A stretch of 64,000 bases of DNA, taken from Capitulum mitella (Eukaryota > Arthropoda > Thecostraca > Pollicipedomorpha > Pollicipedidae). The notes beneath the pieces are model-generated. The model did not search any database. It was not told where the DNA came from and worked only from the letters and a program-made list of their open reading frames with translations. Below are positions 1 through 11,185 of this stretch, piece after piece. Location of the stretch: assembly GCA_030062745.1 (NCBI GenBank), contig CP099854.1, forward strand, positions 12,472,153-12,536,152, in the 5' to 3' direction. Positions within the stretch are counted from its first letter, which is position 1; each line of letters opens with the position of its first letter. Both the position numbers and the translations under genes were made by a program.

Positions 1-184
1 GTGTAGCAGACTTATGGTTAGCTATATGATAGATAAGGACGCCCTCTCTCGTGCTATTCCTTCTCGCGAGTTACGCTTACTTTCACTTTAAAGGTCTTCA
101 ATGTCCATCACGTGCATTGTCCACGCAAACGCCAATCACCCAACAGAAATCAATCCTGTTTGCGTGCCCATAGCGCTAGGGCGC

Positions 185-3110
185 ATTCCCGCATGAGGGG
201 TTTATTCCCCCCCGAGATTTCGAGAATTACCCTTCCGATATCATCGCAACAAACGAGGATCGATTCGCCATGACGTAAACTGCAAGGAGTTTTGAAAAAC
301 TTGAAAGGGTTGGGTACAATAAGGCAGAAGTCAGAAGGAGGGTATTTGTGACTTGTTATAACTCCGCCGCTGTTTATGGGCCGATTTTGATGCAGCTTGC
401 ATGAAACGAAAGCTAATCGATCGGACTTTTCCCACTGTCATTTGGAGAGTCACATTGCACATTTGGAGTTTTGAGAAGATTCACAGGCGTTTGCAAGGTT
501 TGGAAAACGGGAGGAACATAATTTTGGAACTGAATTAACACAAAATTTAAAAATATTTTTTGGTCTTTATAGTCACGTTACACTTAGAAAGTGCAAATCG
601 TATGACATTGTTTGCAAAATATTGGCACAGGCGGTGCCAAGAACATGAAAAAGGGGAACTCCCACGGTCGGAAGTTCATCACGTCATTTTACGACCTTTC
701 ACAATAAATGACCTCGAATGACCTCAGAGTCATATAACATGACCTTGAGATCATTTCACGATGCTTGAAAACGTTTCCAATCATTTGAATTGCCTATATT
801 TCTAAAAGTTCTGCTATGGCTGTCCTTGACGGAATAAAGGGAGGGGGCAAAAAATGTCCCTAGTAATTCGCGGGTTAAGAAAACAACCACAGCAGCCCCA
901 GCTTCTGAGAACGAACTTGGCCTTTGGGACGAAGGCCAGTAGGCGTCGACGTAGAGGTGATGCGGTGGGACGTGGCTGTGCTCTGCATTGCAGGTGGTAA
1001 TGTTTGACAGCTTGACATCTTGTCTTCACTGAAACTATTAAGATTGTCAGAACTCCCGTGAGAGACAGCTAGTTTCCATGCATAGTGCAAAACGCACAGG
1101 GTTTTGCAATCAGGGCGGTCCAATCCGGGCGGTCCAAAACTACAGCAAGGGTCTTTCAGTAGCAACGACCATGTAACGCCGTTGTGGGTTGTTTGCCCAG
1201 TTGACAGTTGCCAGTAATGTTAAAGAAGTGCTGAAGCTCATTGCCCCGCGCGTAAGACGCGACACTTTTTACACTATCGCACAGGCCAAATAATTTCGCT
1301 TGACATAGGCGGTGACTGCGGATATGCAGAGTCGGCCATGAGTCCAAGATTGCAATTGTAAACGGTGAATGTCTTCCCGTGCCGTTTACGAAGAGCTTCA
1401 TCTCGCGTTATTGGGGTGGCAAACTGCATGGGGTACGTCACAGCAGACGGCAGAAACCAAGTGCTCTTACGAAAGCGGTCCATTCATGACGTCACACGTG
1501 CAAGCGGCATACGTTCACCACTACCGTACATCTAGCAATAGGTCACGCCACGGTCATCAGTTATTCTAATCTTGACATTAGGTCAGTGCCACCCAGGGAT
1601 GTCATTTAATGCCATCTTTATGACGCTCTTCGAGATGCATTACCCTCCACCCCCAACTGCTAAGCCGCGAGGACCCGCTCCATCAGAAAACCTTATCTAA
1701 AAATATGAAATAATGGTGGGGAGAGGGATCAAGACGGAAAATTTAGCGTCAGAACTCCTAAAAATGTGTAAAGATGGCAATGAAAGACATGTTTTTCGGA
1801 AATGCTACACGTCGTCTGCACGGATAGTTATAAGTGGGAAATGATAGGCAACTGGTAACTTTTTGGTCATTCAGGGTTCTCTGTCCTCCGTCGTCTTCTT
1901 TTAACCCTATTCCCGGCAGGGGGGCTGAATCCGCCCCCCTCGGGTTTTTGCTTGCCAATTCCAGGCTTTTTAACGCAGCTTCATGTTTTTTTTTAACGCA
2001 GCTTCATGAAACTTGGTGACTTTTCCTAGACATTCTTTCTACGTGCCGTGACAAAATTTCAAAATTCGTTTTTGCTCAGGGGCGGTGCCAGGTAACGTTT
2101 TTGGGAGGCACCTCATGCCATTTTTGACCATGTTGAGGGTAAAAGGAAAATGTCTGCCAAAAACAGAGTGTTAAAGATAGAACTTAAAACTTTACATGGA
2201 TGTATAGCTAAATAGCTGGGCAATGTGCAGACATAATTTTGTTTATCTGAGGTCATTTTGCAAGGTTAGGTCAAGGTCAAAAGTCAAAATTTGTTTTTCC
2301 GCAATAATTTTGGCGCCGTTTTTCTCAAATGCCAAACTCGGAACATATATGACGTAGAACGGTGCCTTCTACTTGTGTACTAAGTTTCAGTTTGATATCA
2401 GGTCGGGTCACGGAGATATGACCTAAAGTGTCAGTACGCGTACTCTATATGGCAATAGCCGTAAGATGAAAATTTTGAAATGGAGTGAATTCAAATGATT
2501 GAAAACGTTTACAGATAATATTAAATGCACAGAAGATCACTCCAAGTGACCCCAAGGTCACTGGAGGTCATTTAAGGTCAAAGGTCACAAGTTGATCTGA
2601 GAAACGGGCGACAATGACAGTTCCCCCTTTTTGGTGTCCCTGGCACCGCCTATGCTAGCATTATACAAACATTGTAACGTGATTTGTACTTCTTTAGTGT
2701 AACATGACTAGCAGAAGCCAAAAAAAGTGTCTGCGTCCTTTGTTCATTCAGTTGTTAGAAAACTAATCCTCCTATTTTTAAAACCCTGTGAACGCCCATG
2801 AATTTTCTCAAAATTTCACATTTGTGTACCAATGGTAAAAGCCCTATCCATAGTCTCTCGATTGATGCCAGTTTCATCCAAATCGGTCGATAAACAACGG
2901 AGTTATAAGAAGTCCAAAAGTACCACCATTTCGACATTTTCGCCTCCCTGTATCCACAAATTTCAAAAATTTTGAAAATTTCTTTTTATAAAAGTGTAGT
3001 TCACGTCATGGCAAATCGATTTCCGTTTGTTGCGATGAAATCGGAAGAGTAGTTCTCGAGATCTCAGGGGGGGCCGAATCCGCGCCCCTTGCCGGGAATC
3101 GACCATACAG
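185..3110. mobile_element. Diverged foldback element (left-arm copy)
   Basis: About 185-830 on the plus strand matches the reverse complement of about 2450-3110. Shared landmarks run in the same order: an attcccg plus C/G-run terminus, tcatcgcaacaaacg, ccatgacgt, ataactccg followed by tttat and cgaccgat-like sequence, a cattyggcgtt-type segment, and the ggcggtgcca motif (about 630, and inverted about 2640). A third partial terminus lies at 1909-1945. There is no coding sequence of note between the arms. The interior is rich in AGGTCA half-sites. The structure fits a foldback or long-TIR non-autonomous DNA element, old enough that its arms are only moderately similar. No family name is claimed. 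Confidence 0.72.
2575..2587 (+). promoter_or_regulatory. DR1 nuclear-receptor-type motif in repeat
   Basis: AGGTCA-A-AGGTCA, a perfect direct repeat with one-base spacing, matches the consensus bound by HNF4/RXR-type nuclear receptors. Two further AGGTCA half-sites lie within 30 bases upstream. It sits inside a foldback element, so this is a sequence match with no sign of a nearby regulated gene. The right-arm copy is at 46896-46908. Confidence 0.3.
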
Positions 3111-3399
3111 TCTAGCCCTCCGAGAATAGGGTTAATCCTCTTTCCAGCGATTTCAGCCTGCTTAAGTCGGACATGCTACCCAGTACGCTAATGACACCCA
3201 AATCCTTCTATCCGATGCCAACTGCGACCTTCCGTTTCTCGTCCAGCATTTACTCATTTTTCCCCAGCTTCAACGCGGGCGAGAATGTGTCACAGCCAAA
3301 GCCAAGGCTATCCAACGCCGTCATTGGTCCGTGGCAAGTGACGAAAAAGAGGGACACGTTAGCACCGTTCACTTCCTGACCATGAAAAACTGTATTGCC

Positions 3400-3747
3400 G
3401 TTCTGTAACGTAGGTTTCAAAACGGAAATGTGACGACCAACCGCCGGCTGATGGACCATTCTCGGCCAGCTCGCAGTCCAGACCTATCGCCGCCAGAGTT
3501 CTGTTTTTGGTCCGTGGCCCAGGCAGAAGTCCGGCGAGTCTCTCCGAGTACGATGGAGCAGCTGAGGCCGACTGGGGACGAGACGCGCGGTGATGGACCG
3601 GAGCGAAGTTGGTCGCGCCGTCCGGAGCCTCCACCGACGCGCCAAAACGAGCGTGCAGCGGATGGCGCTGCTGTGGAAATCGAGCGCGATGCAGGACGAG
3701 TGACTCCGAACGTAAAATGTACGAGTGTTGGCTCGAATTTTGTGTAA
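3400..3747 (+). pseudogene. Mariner/Tc1-like transposase C-terminal remnant
   Basis: The plus frame from 3430 reads ARSPDLSPPEFCFW followed by a basic stretch and STMEQLR. This corresponds to the [W/P]PxRSPDLxPxDFxLWG block around the third catalytic acidic residue of mariner-like DDE transposases, followed by the usual PTTxEEL segment. Here the acidic position reads E in SPPEF. The frame runs on for about 100 codons to a stop at 3745, as expected for the C-terminus. No catalytic N-terminal two thirds can be found upstream, so it is a fragment. Assignment is from motif recognition only; the exact clade is not resolved. Confidence 0.55.
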
Positions 3748-3784
3748 AAAGTGTTTAAACAAAACACAGTAAAACGCTTCTCAA

Positions 3785-4688
3785 CTGGGAGACCATTCGA
3801 GACGCCATGGACGATACCGCAGACGGCCCTGCCGCTCGACCGGAGGCGTGCAGCACCCCGCGTGGATTTCTTCGCTCCATGCAGAAGTTCGACTTCAAGT
3901 GCTCGTTAAACCTGGCTCTGATGGTGCTCCGAATGACCACACCGGTGTTTACGGCTATCCAGGCCGAACAGCAGATAGTGGTGGCCAGGCTGGACTAGGT
4001 GAGGATTCTGAGGCAAGCAGTGAGCGACTGTCACCATGGCTTCGACTAGTTTTAGTTGAGACACCGAAAAACGCCGAAAAACTGCAAATCGGCAAACCCC
4101 GGCTGGCGAGGAGAACCCGCCGTCCACAACGATTGGATGAAGGCGCCGAGCCTCATCCACGCGGTAGCCTCCAAGGACAAATACTTGCACGTATATCTGG
4201 AGAGCATGGACAGCTTGGAAAGCGCCCCGGATGAATGGTATTTTGTCGATGACGGACAAGGTGCTGAGTCCGAGCTGGCACTGACCAATGTAGCCTTTGC
4301 TGCAACCGAACGCACCTCTGCCCACTTTATGCTGAAAACGGACCGACTGAAGCATCGCGTGCTGATGCTGCAGGATCATTGTGATGGACCACATGCCTTC
4401 AAAACCCTCCTTGACGTCATAATAATTTTCAAGGAGTCGAAGAGCCGGCGGGCCTTGCTGACGGAGTGCCTGAAACTTCTTCGCCTCCTGCTCACCATCC
4501 CGACTACAACATGCGCCGCGGAAATAGGTGACAGCACACTGCGTCGCCTAAAATCATACCTCAAATTAACCATGACCCAGTCTGATCCCAGTCTCATTGC
4601 CATCTGCGCGGCCGTCGGAAAAAAGTCCGGGTCCTCGATAAGGTGGCACTCCTCCTGGGCTGTGCTGGAGCGACTCCGCAGCGAGTGA
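3785..4688 (+). pseudogene. hAT-family transposase remnant (dimerisation domain)
   Basis: The frame 4056-4688 ends with LLRLLLTIPTTTCAAE, then DSTLRRLKSYLK and LTMTQ. This is the C-terminal hAT dimerisation block, normally of the form LLTIPxSTAxAERSFSxLRRLKTYLRSTM. Upstream, 3785-3998 encodes a segment (FLRSMQKFDFKCSLNLALMV) resembling the region before this block in ZMYM/ZNF862-type hAT proteins, but it is separated by stops and a frame change. The conserved ER of AERSFS has become EI. At about 4617 the left and right copies differ by one base in an A-run, so they end in different frames. This is a dead copy with no visible zinc-finger N-terminus. Confidence 0.65.
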
Positions 4689-4774
4689 ATGCGTTCGGGA
4701 TTTTTTAGTGCGTCAGGGCATGGAAACGAAGCCGTGTGTTAGCCCTACACCTGCTCATGACATATGTCGTTCCC

Positions 4775-4966
4775 GCGGTTGCCGTTGCCTCATACAAGCA
4801 GCTGTACTGTTCCCTTGGCTGCCTCCCAGTTCAAACCTCTGCACCGCTGTTGAGACTTCCGCCTGATCCAACCCTCGGCGCCGCTGCCGCGGCTGCCTCC
4901 TGAGCCAAACCTCGGCATCGCTCCTGCGACTGCCGCCTGATCCAGACCTCGGCACCAATCCTGTGA
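4775..4966. repeat. 37-bp minisatellite, about 4-5 degenerate units
   Basis: Units share the pattern cctcggc-ccgct...ctgcc-cctga-ccaaa with ~37-base spacing, for example units starting near 4876, 4912 and 4949 preceded by weaker ones. It lies just downstream of the hAT remnant. The right-arm copy is at about 44517-44708. Confidence 0.7.
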
Positions 4967-6560
4967 TGTGGTCCCCGATAACCCAGTAGTCCTGTCGCTG
5001 AATCTATTCTGGTTTGGTGATCGATGGCCCGATGGAACAGTAACAGGTAAGAGTCTTAGGCGGAGCTCTTGCGGGCCATTAATGTTTGTGACCTGAAGGT
5101 GTATTTCGAACCGTACGAGTAATTTGTCAAATCATTGCGTCCAGGACTAGGGCAAAGCGTCTCCAAAACCATTACAATGGCACAGTGCGTCTTTCATTAG
5201 TCTTAAGTTTTGGGTCTGGTAGTTGGGACTGGGCAGATGCGTCCAGGCACTGTGCCCAATATTTCGCATTGCACTAAATGTAATAGAAATGTTTATTTGC
5301 CCCATCCTATGTATTGCTTATACCGGGCTGAACACTGGGCACCCGACAACGGCTTGAGAATCGGGTTCACCATGTACCAGCATTGACACCTCCGATGTCT
5401 TTCGTGCCCTTTAATGCGAGTACCCCGTGCCTTGCATTAGTCATTAGATCCACGACATCAACTTGGAAGCCGGTTGAAACTGATTGTTCCATTTCGTAAA
5501 TGACAGTGCGTGATGGTTAACAAGGGTTATGATTTTCTGACCCGCGGAGGAGGACGAGGAGATGCAATAAATTGACCATACGGCATCACCGTGACGTTTA
5601 TTGTGTTTCGTAAAAATCAAACTTTCTGGTACTGGAAACTGAAGTGTCCCAAATACGGTGTTTTGTTTCTTTTGGGGGGGAGGGAAACAAGTCTGCAAAT
5701 AGCGCCACATGGCATTTTTCAAAAACTCCACCTATACAATGGTCTACGTTTTTCTTGGCGGCGTGGCATACGTTACCGAAAATGCTCACCGCGCGCCGGT
5801 CGACACACGAAGCCGGAAATCGATTGAAATCATATGAGGGGAGAGTAGGATTAAATGAGCCTCTTTTTTCATAGACAGAATTATGGTAAGTGATGATCAC
5901 GATAATGATGTTTTTTGGCATTTGTAGGAGCAGTTTGATCTTTTGCGCATGTCATGGCACTGCAAGTTTTTGCGTAATACTCATGCTTGTACTGGAAAAA
6001 TGGCGCGAAAAATTACCTTACATCTGGCTTAACTTACCCCAGGGGCACGCATGTACCCGGGATCGCCATATATCTAATATAGACCGCTTGACTCAAGGGG
6101 GGCATGGCTCCCATGACTGCCCCTTGGCTACGTCCCTGCTCATGGGTGGAGTAAATTGAGCCGCCTAGTGGGGCAAGCTGAGGATAAGGGGTAAGATGGG
6201 CATGACGAGAAAGAACCTTTACCCTGACAGCAGTAAGTATTTTTTCCGACCTCCCACCGCCTCCTTTCACGATTACATGGTTTTGTAATTCATGGTATTT
6301 TACTTCTAATTTCGCAATTTTTGCGCCACCATCTGTCAAATTCATCAGCTGTCAGGTGCGGAAAGCGTTGTGGTCTCATCGTGTGTACGGGTGTGGGGGA
6401 GCACTTTTAACCCCCCCCCCAGGCTTTCGCGGGTTGAACAACGGCCGTATGCATGGTTCGTTATTTAGGCATTTCTATACCTCTTACCCCAATTATTTCC
6501 GCATCTCGGTTTATGGGCATTGACGACGTGCTAATTTCTGCTTTCAGTGGCGTTAAGCAT

Positions 6561-6566
6561 TATATA
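6561..6566 (+). promoter_or_regulatory. Possible TATA box
   Basis: TATATA within attatatagaac, about 90 bases upstream of the ATG at 6654. The spacing would allow a transcription start near 6590 and a short leader. A second weaker TATA-like string lies near 6632. The right-arm copy is at 42916-42921. Confidence 0.25.
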
Positions 6567-6653
6567 GAACACTTAGCAACGGTGCATGTTTCAACATGTC
6601 ACGAGCGTAATCGATAACGTACATGCGCGCTTATAGAGCTCCAGGGCTTAAAG

Positions 6654-6998
6654 ATGCAATTACTTTACCAAGGGCTCTATCTACTCGGAACACTAAATCT
6701 CATTTTACACTCGCCCGTCATCCATTCCATGCCCACAATGCGGTCGCAGAACGACTCCGTTTCCCCGTGTACTGGAACGTGTGACGTCCTTCTGACGTGC
6801 GACGGTCTAGTGGCAAACTCGAAGCAGTCAGGCAGTGACAGTCGACTCCAATCCAATTTTTACGGCCGCCAAAAAGTAGAGCAGACATGTAGAATACTAT
6901 TGCAAATCCTTATCGCTGCCACTTTGTTGTATGCTTTAATTTACATTGCCATTATGTCCGGCCCCGTGGTGAAGCCGCTGGTGATAACACAGTCCTAA
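6654..6998 (+). CDS. Hypothetical 114-residue protein, signal peptide and TM-like segment
   Basis: This ATG-started frame is not recognised as any family. The first ~25 residues (MQLLYQGLYLLGTLNLILHS...) look like a signal peptide. The middle contains CTGTCDVLLTC, a compact three-Cys cluster, and the C-terminal third holds a hydrophobic run (ILLQILIAATLLYALIYIAIM) long enough for a membrane segment. A TATA-like box lies ~90 bases upstream. No AATAAA is seen close downstream. The frame is identical in both arms, but the arms are so similar that this says little. It could be a chance ORF in repeat-rich DNA; the combination of leader, cysteines and TM segment is the only reason to list it. Confidence 0.3.
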   Translation: MQLLYQGLYLLGTLNLILHSPVIHSMPTMRSQNDSVSPCTGTCDVLLTCDGLVANSKQSGSDSRLQSNFYGRQKVEQTCRILLQILIAATLLYALIYIAIMSGPVVKPLVITQS

Positions 6999-8598
6999 GA
7001 GCCGTTGTGTGGTGGTAACTGCTACGACTGGGATGCCAGAGGAAGGCCGAATATTTTGCTAACAAAACTGCACCGAACACTGAACGTTTTCGCCATCGCC
7101 AAATATTTTATGTAAGCCAACCTCATGCTCAAAGCTTTGGTCCCATTACAATGGATTTGCCATTGCAATCGTGCGGACGCCGCGCGACTGAGCACAGAAG
7201 TGGTAACAGTCAGACGACGGTATCCGTCAGGCTCGATGGGCTTCCGGAGGCCATTGCTGTATTAGCCCGGGCGTCTGAACACGGCTCTCGCATCTTGTAA
7301 TCAGGTGAAATCCGACGTGTACCGTGAAATGTATCAGAGTAGTCCCTCTCAATGTCCGTAAACTGTAGTTCTTGAGTCACTCGGCAAAGTGCGGCGCGAT
7401 TTGTCACGTTTATTGCTCAGCAATCGCAAACATTTTTTGTCCATAGCTGTCCAGAGTCTTCGGTATGAAATAGGGATCGTTAATTGAAAACGCGCACAAA
7501 ATTACCTAAAAATGCAACAGTTTCCGTCACCGTTAAACAGCGCATAAGCGTTAAACAGAAAAACATTACAACGAATCTGTAAAAAAGGGCGTCATGTCAC
7601 GAAAGGAGTGCTATTTTCTGCACTACGCATCTCTGCAAGACAGCCTTTAACAAAATACAAACGCCCATTCCTTTAATCTCACCGAGTTTCACCACCTTTC
7701 AAAACTGAACGAAGTGAAATGAAATAAACCCCTTGTCCTCCCGTCCAGTAACTCCTTGGCAGCAGCCTGAATGTTTCTGTGGTTCAGTGCCAGGGTGCAC
7801 ACAGCCATCTGGGCTGAGACGTCCAGTCTTAGGTGCACTTCAGGGAACCATCAACCAGTTGGTCGATCGTTTCCTTGGAATCGAATTATCACAAATCATT
7901 CCATTTGCGCTACAAATGCATTCTTTACTTTCTTCTGACAAGGGTTCGCGAAAGTTTCGACTTTTCATCGCCGCGTTCCAGGTGGCAGTATGACGGTCAT
8001 TAAACAGTTGACGGATGATCCGAATACCGGAAATGAATGGTAACCAATGCACAGACACAGGATGCGTTTTCGTCACAAGGTGAACGTACGTTTTAGTTCA
8101 CCAACGCACGCACACATGGATAAAAACGGCATAATAACGTGAACTAGACTACACTATGCCCCAGAGATGAGTGCCGGAACGAAAAGCGAGCACTCATACA
8201 TAGTGAAAGCATCGCAGCCATAAGCTCCACCACGCTGCAGGGATGAAATGGGGTGGAATGGAATCCAGGGATGGATTCCGCGCAGGAGCCATAGCCAGTG
8301 GTCAAGGGGAAACGTCCGGAACCGCACTTTCCAGGTATTTAATACCGGGCCTAGGACACTGAATGGCAAGAAAAGGTGTACAATCATATTGCAACCCTCC
8401 TTCCGACAACAGCCCGAAATCTCCACCCACGAAGGCCGCACTTCGTCACAGAATCCCATCTCCGGCTGCCGGTCCAGCACTCTGAAGGCTCCGCAGGCTC
8501 GGGCGGCGGCCTCAGGCCAGCCGCTGGTGCCGCCGCCCTGTTCTCCGGCAGTGCTGGAGACCGCGGTCCTGCAGGTGTTGCCGGCCCCCGCCGGCCGG

Positions 8599-8711
8599 CT
8601 ACTCCTCAGTCGCGGTCCTGGTAACGATGCTGACCTTTCCGTTGGCGAGCGATACGCTGACGCCCTTCCGTATGTCGGCAGCGGTGCCCTCAAACAAGAG
8701 CCCGTGCGTTC
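8599..8711 (-). CDS. Possible terminal exon of an unrecognised gene
   Basis: On the minus strand a good acceptor (tgtccgcag) at 8720-8712 is followed by an open frame reading GTHGLLFEGTAADIRKGVSV, then SLANGKVSIVTRTATEE and a TAG stop. The composition, an alternating beta-strand-like pattern with a charged end, looks like real protein, unlike the overlapping frames. Between the two arms this frame has two synonymous changes and one missense change (A to D). The longer overlapping 179-codon minus frame shows six amino-acid changes over its length, which argues that frame is not the coding one. No upstream exon was identified, so this is partial or a relic. Family unknown. Confidence 0.35.
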
Positions 8712-9370
8712 CTGCGGACAGGGATCGACTCACTCAGCCATCAGCTGGAAGAGGAAATAACTCAGATGACTCGGCTGCGGCTGTGGCCGGCGTCCGAATT
8801 CCGAGAAACTTCAGAACGGAAGAACGGAAGAACGGTAAGCTGTACGCGCATGTGGTACATCAAATAAGCTCAAACCACACCAACACACGATATGTTTCAT
8901 TAAGTCATTATAAATTGAAGATGACGTCAACGGTGTGAACAGCCCTGATCCGCAGACTACTCTGTGTCAGGAAAACAAACGGCGGGTCACAGCGGAAGAT
9001 TCCTCCACTTCAGATCAACGTCCCACCGGCGTCCTCGGTGGATTGTCCCGTCCCCGCCAGTAATCGAATTTCAAAACGGCCAACGCACGAGCTACCGCAG
9101 AATGGAGCGAAATTCAAAGAAGCGCGTTGCGCGTCCATGCACAGGGTAGGATGAGAAGAATGAGACAACCTTCCAACTCGAAAGTCCTTGATGTCACCCA
9201 TTTATTGCACTGAATTTCTAGTTCAGCGTGCACACATGTTGCACACTTTTGTTTCCTGAACTGACGTATGCTTTAGGGATGTCTTACAAAAGCGTCATTT
9301 TCCTTTGCGGCATTACGGATGAGAATTATATTCACCCGCACACAAACGCCGCTACGGATCGCCACTAGAA

Positions 9371-9908
9371 CTGAGGATTCGGATTTGCAGCATTCGAATA
9401 GATTCGAATAGATTCGAACCTTACGAATCTTCGAATACTGAAAACCAGGATTCGAACCCTGGAAACCAGGATTCGAACCCTGGAAACCAGGATTCGAACC
9501 CTGGAAGTCAGGATTCGAAACCTGGAAATCAGGATTCGAATCCTCAAGACCACATTGGGGTCCCAAAAGCCATTGTTTAAACATTCATAGTGATGCATTA
9601 AAATATATTTTAGACTCAAATTTTCTTCAAATAAACTAAATGTAACACGCCTATGTCGGTGCTAATACGTACACAGGCCGCTACCACTGTCCCGTTCCTT
9701 GTTTGGCCGAGTTAAATATGCGTCACTGGCAGAAACGCCTAGAACAATCGGCCAGCAACCAATGAAATCGGCTTAAAAGCGAGAACTACGACGTTGAAAA
9801 TTTCGAAATTTCAATGCAAAGATTCGAATCTATTCGAATTTATTTGAATCGCGTATCCAAATTCACCCATTCTAGGACTCGCATCCCAAAATGCATGCGA
9901 ATCCTCAG
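9371..9908. mobile_element. Short TIR element with attcgaat subterminal repeats
   Basis: The ends carry an 11-base inverted match, CTGAGGATTCG at 9371 and its complement ending at 9908. Subterminal attcgaat/gattcgaat motifs are repeated in opposite orientation at 9391-9430 and 9815-9850, as in some hAT-derived MITEs. The flanking 8 bases do not match, so no target-site duplication is seen. Internally it carries the 21-bp array at 9447-9551. The non-autonomous hAT assignment is an inference. Confidence 0.45.
9447..9551 (-). repeat. Five 21-bp tandem units matching the tRNA B-box
   Basis: Units begin at 9447, 9468, 9489, 9510 and 9531, with consensus aggattcgaaccctggaaacc. Read on the minus strand most contain GGTTCGAATCC, a perfect match to the RNA polymerase III B-box that binds TFIIIC. 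There is no tRNA cloverleaf around them, so they are not tRNA genes. The unit length is a multiple of three, so a frame stays open (SNPGFQG repeats), which explains apparent coding here. Confidence 0.85.
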
Positions 9909-10804
9909 GTCTGATCGCCGCTGTCGGTTTGGGGGAAGGGGCCCTTGAAGCCGCTATGATCTCGGACATAGATGGAGCTACAAAAATGGAAAACGACGGA
10001 AAACTCATCAAATTTCAACATTAAATTGCTTACCGTTACGCAACGCATCGCGACAACACTTTCCACAACAAGCAACGGTGCGTAACGGTTAGCAGTGAGT
10101 CTTTTCACCTGCTGCGTATTTTATGGATCGAAGTTCCCCTTGTGGAATTCTGCCGCATTACCGCCGCATTACCTCTAAATTTAAAGCCCCCACCGGTGTT
10201 ACGAGACCGGGAATATGGACAAATTTCAAAAGTTTTACACCGTAATAAGATAAAACAAAATTGGCCTTAAGCTCACAATATCTCAAAAAACGCAAAAGTA
10301 GATTAATCCTATATTTTGGCCACGGGCCTTCCTCAGGGACAGTTAAAAAAAAAACATCGAAATCGACGAATACGAAAATTAACACGTCCGTGCAGGAAAC
10401 GTCCATTCATCATAATAAAGCACCGCCATATAACAAATCCAAGGTAAAACGACCGCAGCACTCAACGACATGGCCTTTACTGTGACATAATGGTATCTAT
10501 TATATAGACATAAGGCTAATTAAGGCTAATTCGATTTTACCTCATTACCACAATCATGCTTATTAACGCACTCAAGTATACTAAAAGTCCGACGCAGCTG
10601 CCTAACACCAACATTTCTTTTTAGCACGAAATAATTGTTTGGATAACACCAACACGTGCCGTTAAACTTGTGTTTGCGGAGGTTCGCGCGCTGTTTGCCA
10701 TTCTGTCGGTTGTTTAGCTTTGTGATTCAGCTTAGCTTTGTCCAAATGGCATACAGAAAAGGTTTAGAAAGGCAAACCAGAACAGAAACAGGTCTTCGCG
10801 AGAT

Positions 10805-11185
10805 TGGCTCTCGGCCGCTCTGTCAGGCGGCAGATCGACACTCGGCCGCTCTGTGGGGCGGGAGATCGACACTCGGCCGCTCTGTGAGGAGGGACGTTGA
10901 CACTCGGCCGTTCTGTGAGGAGGGAGATCGACACTCGGCCGCTCTGTGGGGCGGGAGATCGATACTCGGCCGCTCGGTGAGGCAGGCGATCGACACCCAG
11001 CCGCTCTGTGAGGCGAGAGATCGACACCCGGCCGCTCTGTGAGGGGGAAGATCGATACTCGGCCGATCCGTGGGGCGGGAGATCGACACTCGGCCGCTCT
11101 GTGAGGCGGTTGATCGACACTCGGCCGCTCTGTAGGTAGGAGACTGGTACTCGGCCATTCTGTGAGGCGGGGATTCGGCGAGGCG
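10805..11185. repeat. 31-bp minisatellite, 12 units
   Basis: The unit is agatcgacactcggccgctc followed by tgtggggcggg. Twelve copies of the ctcggccg core can be counted, with several diverged ones toward the ends. Because 31 is not a multiple of three and the unit lacks stops on the minus strand, three overlapping minus frames stay open across it; none is taken as a gene. The right arm has seven units. Confidence 0.93.

Noticed and set aside
8154..8693. 179-codon minus frame and the overlapping 170-codon plus frame
   Set aside because: Six amino-acid changes between near-identical arms in the minus frame, no recognisable domain, and both conflict with the better exon candidate.
9447..9551. 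A cluster of tRNA genes
   Set aside because: Only the T-loop-like motif is repeated; no acceptor stem, D-arm or anticodon arm is present.
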